Below are positions 62,433-64,000 of a stretch of 64,000 bases of DNA, piece after piece. Where the stretch lies: NCBI RefSeq assembly GCF_003544895.1, contig NZ_CP032125.1, positions 1,688,001-1,752,000 of the forward strand, in the 5' to 3' direction. How positions within the stretch are numbered: the stretch's first letter is position 1; every line of letters starts with the position of its first letter. The translations under genes and the position numbers were made by a program. The stretch comes from Profundibacter amoris (lineage in GTDB: Bacteria; Pseudomonadota; Alphaproteobacteria; Rhodobacterales; Rhodobacteraceae). The notes under the pieces were generated by a model, which was not told the origin of the DNA, ran no database searches, and was given only the letters and a program-made list of their open reading frames with translations.

Positions 62433-63782
62433 ATGACCGACACACTCCACATCATTGGCGGCGGCATGGCCGGCGCCGAGGCCGCATGGCAAGCCGCAAA
62501 TATGGGCGTGCCTGTGGTGATCCATGAAATGCGCCCGAAGGTGAAAACCTTTGCCCACCGCACCGGTAATCTGGGGGAAATGGTTTGTTCCAATTCCTTT
62601 CGCTCGGACGATGACGAATCCAACGCCGTCGGCCTGCTGCACTGGGAAATGCGCACAGCGGGTGGCATCATCATCAGCAGCGCCGATCAACACGCCCTGC
62701 CCGCCGGATCGGCCCTTGCGGTGGACCGCGACCCGTTTAGCGAAACCGTCACCAAACGCCTGCTGGACCATCCGCTGATCACCCTTGATAGCAATGAGAT
62801 CACCGAATTGCCCATGGACGGCAACTGGATCATCGCCACAGGCCCGCTGACCTCATCCGCTCTGGGCCAATCCATCGCCGCCCACACCGGCGCCGATGCG
62901 CTGGCGTTTTTCGACGCCATCGCCCCCATCGTCTATGCTGAAAGCATCAACATGGACACCTGCTGGATGCAGTCACGTTACGATAAAGGCGACACCGATG
63001 AAGAGCGCAAAGCCTATCTGAACTGCCCGATGGACAAGCAGCAATACGAGGCCTTTATCGATGCCCTGTTGGCCGCCGACAAAACCGAATTCCACGAGGG
63101 CGAGACTGCCGGATACTTTGACGGCTGCCTGCCGATCGAGGTGATGGCCGAGCGGGGGCGCGAGACCCTGCGCTTTGGCCCGATGAAACCGGTTGGCCTG
63201 ACCAACCCGCACCGCCCCGATGACAAACCCTATGCCGTGGTGCAATTGCGCCGCGATAACGCCTTGGGAACGCTGTATAATATCGTCGGCTTTCAGACAA
63301 AAATGAAACACGGCGCCCAGACAGAAGTGTTCAGAATGATCCCCGGTCTGGAAAACGCCAGCTTTGCCCGTCTGGGCGGTATCCACCGCAACACATTCAT
63401 CAATTCGCCCACCCTGCTGGATCATCAACTGCGCCTGAAATCCCGCCCCAACATCCGTTTCGCGGGGCAAATCACCGGCGTTGAGGGCTATGTTGAATCC
63501 GCCGCGATGGGCCTGCTGGCGGGTCGTATGGCCGCCGGTGAAATACTGGGCCGCCTCGTGGAAACCCCGCCGCTGGATACCGCGATGGGGGCTTTGGTGA
63601 ACCACATCACCGGTGGCGCAGCGGCCAAGACCTTCCAGCCGATGAACGTCAACTTCGGTCTGTTTCAGCCGATAGATGCAAAACACGGACGCAAGAACCG
63701 CAAGACCCGTTACAAAGCCTATACCGACCGCGCCAAAGCGGCGTGGCAGGAATGGCTGGACGCGCAAAAACCCACCGCCTAA
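62433..63782 (+). CDS. trmFO: Folate-dependent tRNA (uracil-54) methyltransferase TrmFO
   Basis: 449 residues, a flavoprotein of the GidA-like family that forms ribothymidine-54 using methylene-THF. The N-terminal FAD motif is [48 protein letters not shown] and [10 protein letters not shown] are TrmFO signatures. It follows gyrA by 84 bases. Confidence 0.96.
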   Translation: MTDTLHIIGGGMAGAEAAWQAANMGVPVVIHEMRPKVKTFAHRTGNLGEMVCSNSFRSDDDESNAVGLLHWEMRTAGGIIISSADQHALPAGSALAVDRDPFSETVTKRLLDHPLITLDSNEITELPMDGNWIIATGPLTSSALGQSIAAHTGADALAFFDAIAPIVYAESINMDTCWMQSRYDKGDTDEERKAYLNCPMDKQQYEAFIDALLAADKTEFHEGETAGYFDGCLPIEVMAERGRETLRFGPMKPVGLTNPHRPDDKPYAVVQLRRDNALGTLYNIVGFQTKMKHGAQTEVFRMIPGLENASFARLGGIHRNTFINSPTLLDHQLRLKSRPNIRFAGQITGVEGYVESAAMGLLAGRMAAGEILGRLVETPPLDTAMGALVNHITGGAAAKTFQPMNVNFGLFQPIDAKHGRKNRKTRYKAYTDRAKAAWQEWLDAQKPTA

Positions 63783-63880
63783 AGCATTTCCAGTTTATAC
63801 TGAATCGCTTTTCGCTGCCTCAAGCCTTTGGCTTGAACGCAAAAAGCGATACTCCTGTTTCAAAATAAACTGGAAACGCT
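63783..63880. repeat. Nested palindromic intergenic element (about 98 bp)
   Basis: Outer arms AGCATTTCCAGTTTAT (63783-63798) and ATAAACTGGAAACGCT (63865-63880) pair with one mismatch. Inner arms ATCGCTTTT (63804-63812) and AAAAGCGAT (63842-63850) pair perfectly. A hairpin TCAAGCC-TTT-GGCTTGA (63820-63836) lies at the centre. It fills the space between trmFO and gluQRS and looks like a mobile or repeated RNA-hairpin element. Confidence 0.65.
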
Positions 63881-63894
63881 ATAACGTGGCGAAC

Positions 63895-64000
63895 ATGCGC
63901 ACCCGTTTTGCCCCGTCCCCCACAGGCCCGCTGCATCTGGGCCACGCCTATTCTGCCCTGCTGGCCTTTGACATGGCGCAGGCGGCGGGCGGCGCATTCC
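63895..64000 (+). CDS. gluQ: Glutamyl-Q tRNA(Asp) synthetase (N-terminal part; cut by window edge)
   Basis: The 35 visible residues begin MRTRFAPSPTGPLHLGHAYS, the HIGH-type ATP motif of class I synthetases. The PLHLGHAYSALLAFD continuation matches GluQRS (YadB) better than full GltX. The enzyme attaches Glu to queuosine-34 of tRNA-Asp. GTG 63886 is an alternative start. Confidence 0.82.
   Translation, partial: MRTRFAPSPTGPLHLGHAYSALLAFDMAQAAGGAF

Overview
The window looks like a chromosomal stretch of a free-living alphaproteobacterium. Codon use, tightly overlapping operons, TRAP and ABC importers, an RTX protein ending in a Hint domain, and the gyrA-trmFO-gluQRS block all point to a Rhodobacterales-like organism, but the order-level call is inference. 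Most genes have clear families. Two blocks stand out as accessory respiratory modules.

Layout. 1-7.2 kb: the start of a dihydroxyacetone-kinase gene and a five-gene sugar/polyol ABC importer with two different ATPases and a tiny membrane protein. A LacI-type regulator lies upstream, and three matching palindromic operators are visible. 7.4-10.7 kb: PEP synthase (ppsA) converging on a bile-acid:Na+ symporter-family protein. 10.8-12 kb: a SCO1/SenC and TlpA-like pair behind a consensus FNR/NNR-type promoter. 12.1-22.4 kb: a complete clade II ('atypical') nitrous-oxide-reductase locus, transcribed on the minus strand as nosZ, two dihaem cytochromes c, a nosB-like gene, nosD, nosG, nosH, nosF, nosL, nosY. 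A second TTGAC-N4-GTCAA box precedes nosZ. 22.7-24.4 kb: menA and ubiE/menG lie directly upstream of nosZ on the same strand. They suggest that the NosGH quinol dehydrogenase is fed with menaquinol, which would be unusual for this bacterial group.

24.5-29.6 kb: a Na+/Pi cotransporter with a textbook Pho box, a small membrane protein divergent from an HxlR regulator, a MocA-like Mo-cofactor nucleotidyltransferase, an AhpD-like protein and the Fe-S carrier Mrp. 30.0-41.0 kb: the most novel-looking region, nine collinear plus-strand genes. They encode a 98-residue secreted protein, a secreted (Gly-Met-X)n protein with two W-x-C-T-Q-W motifs, a membrane-anchored hexahaem cytochrome c, and a Tat-exported DmsA-like molybdoenzyme in which one Fe-S ligand Cys is replaced by His. 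A DmsB-like Fe-S subunit, a TorD chaperone, a polyferredoxin, a sensor kinase with a periplasmic CXXCH motif, and an NtrC-type regulator lacking GAFTGA complete it. No DmsC/NrfD-type membrane subunit is present, so electrons probably pass through the cytochrome. I do not know the substrate. mocA, modABC and mrp flank this locus and fit its need for Mo and Fe-S cofactors.

41-64 kb: a stand-alone trpB, a large RTX-Hint protein followed by a strong terminator, modABC, tRNA-Leu(CAA), and a TRAP importer operon with an embedded FAD monooxygenase. Then come a YpfJ-like metallopeptidase, a DedA/YqaA-like protein and dsbB, a RES-Xre toxin-antitoxin pair, an Lrp-type regulator with arginase and ornithine cyclodeaminase, then gyrA, trmFO and the start of gluQRS. 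Palindromic elements in convergent or intergenic gaps (12.07, 55.8 and 63.8 kb) appear to be genome-specific repeats acting as terminators.
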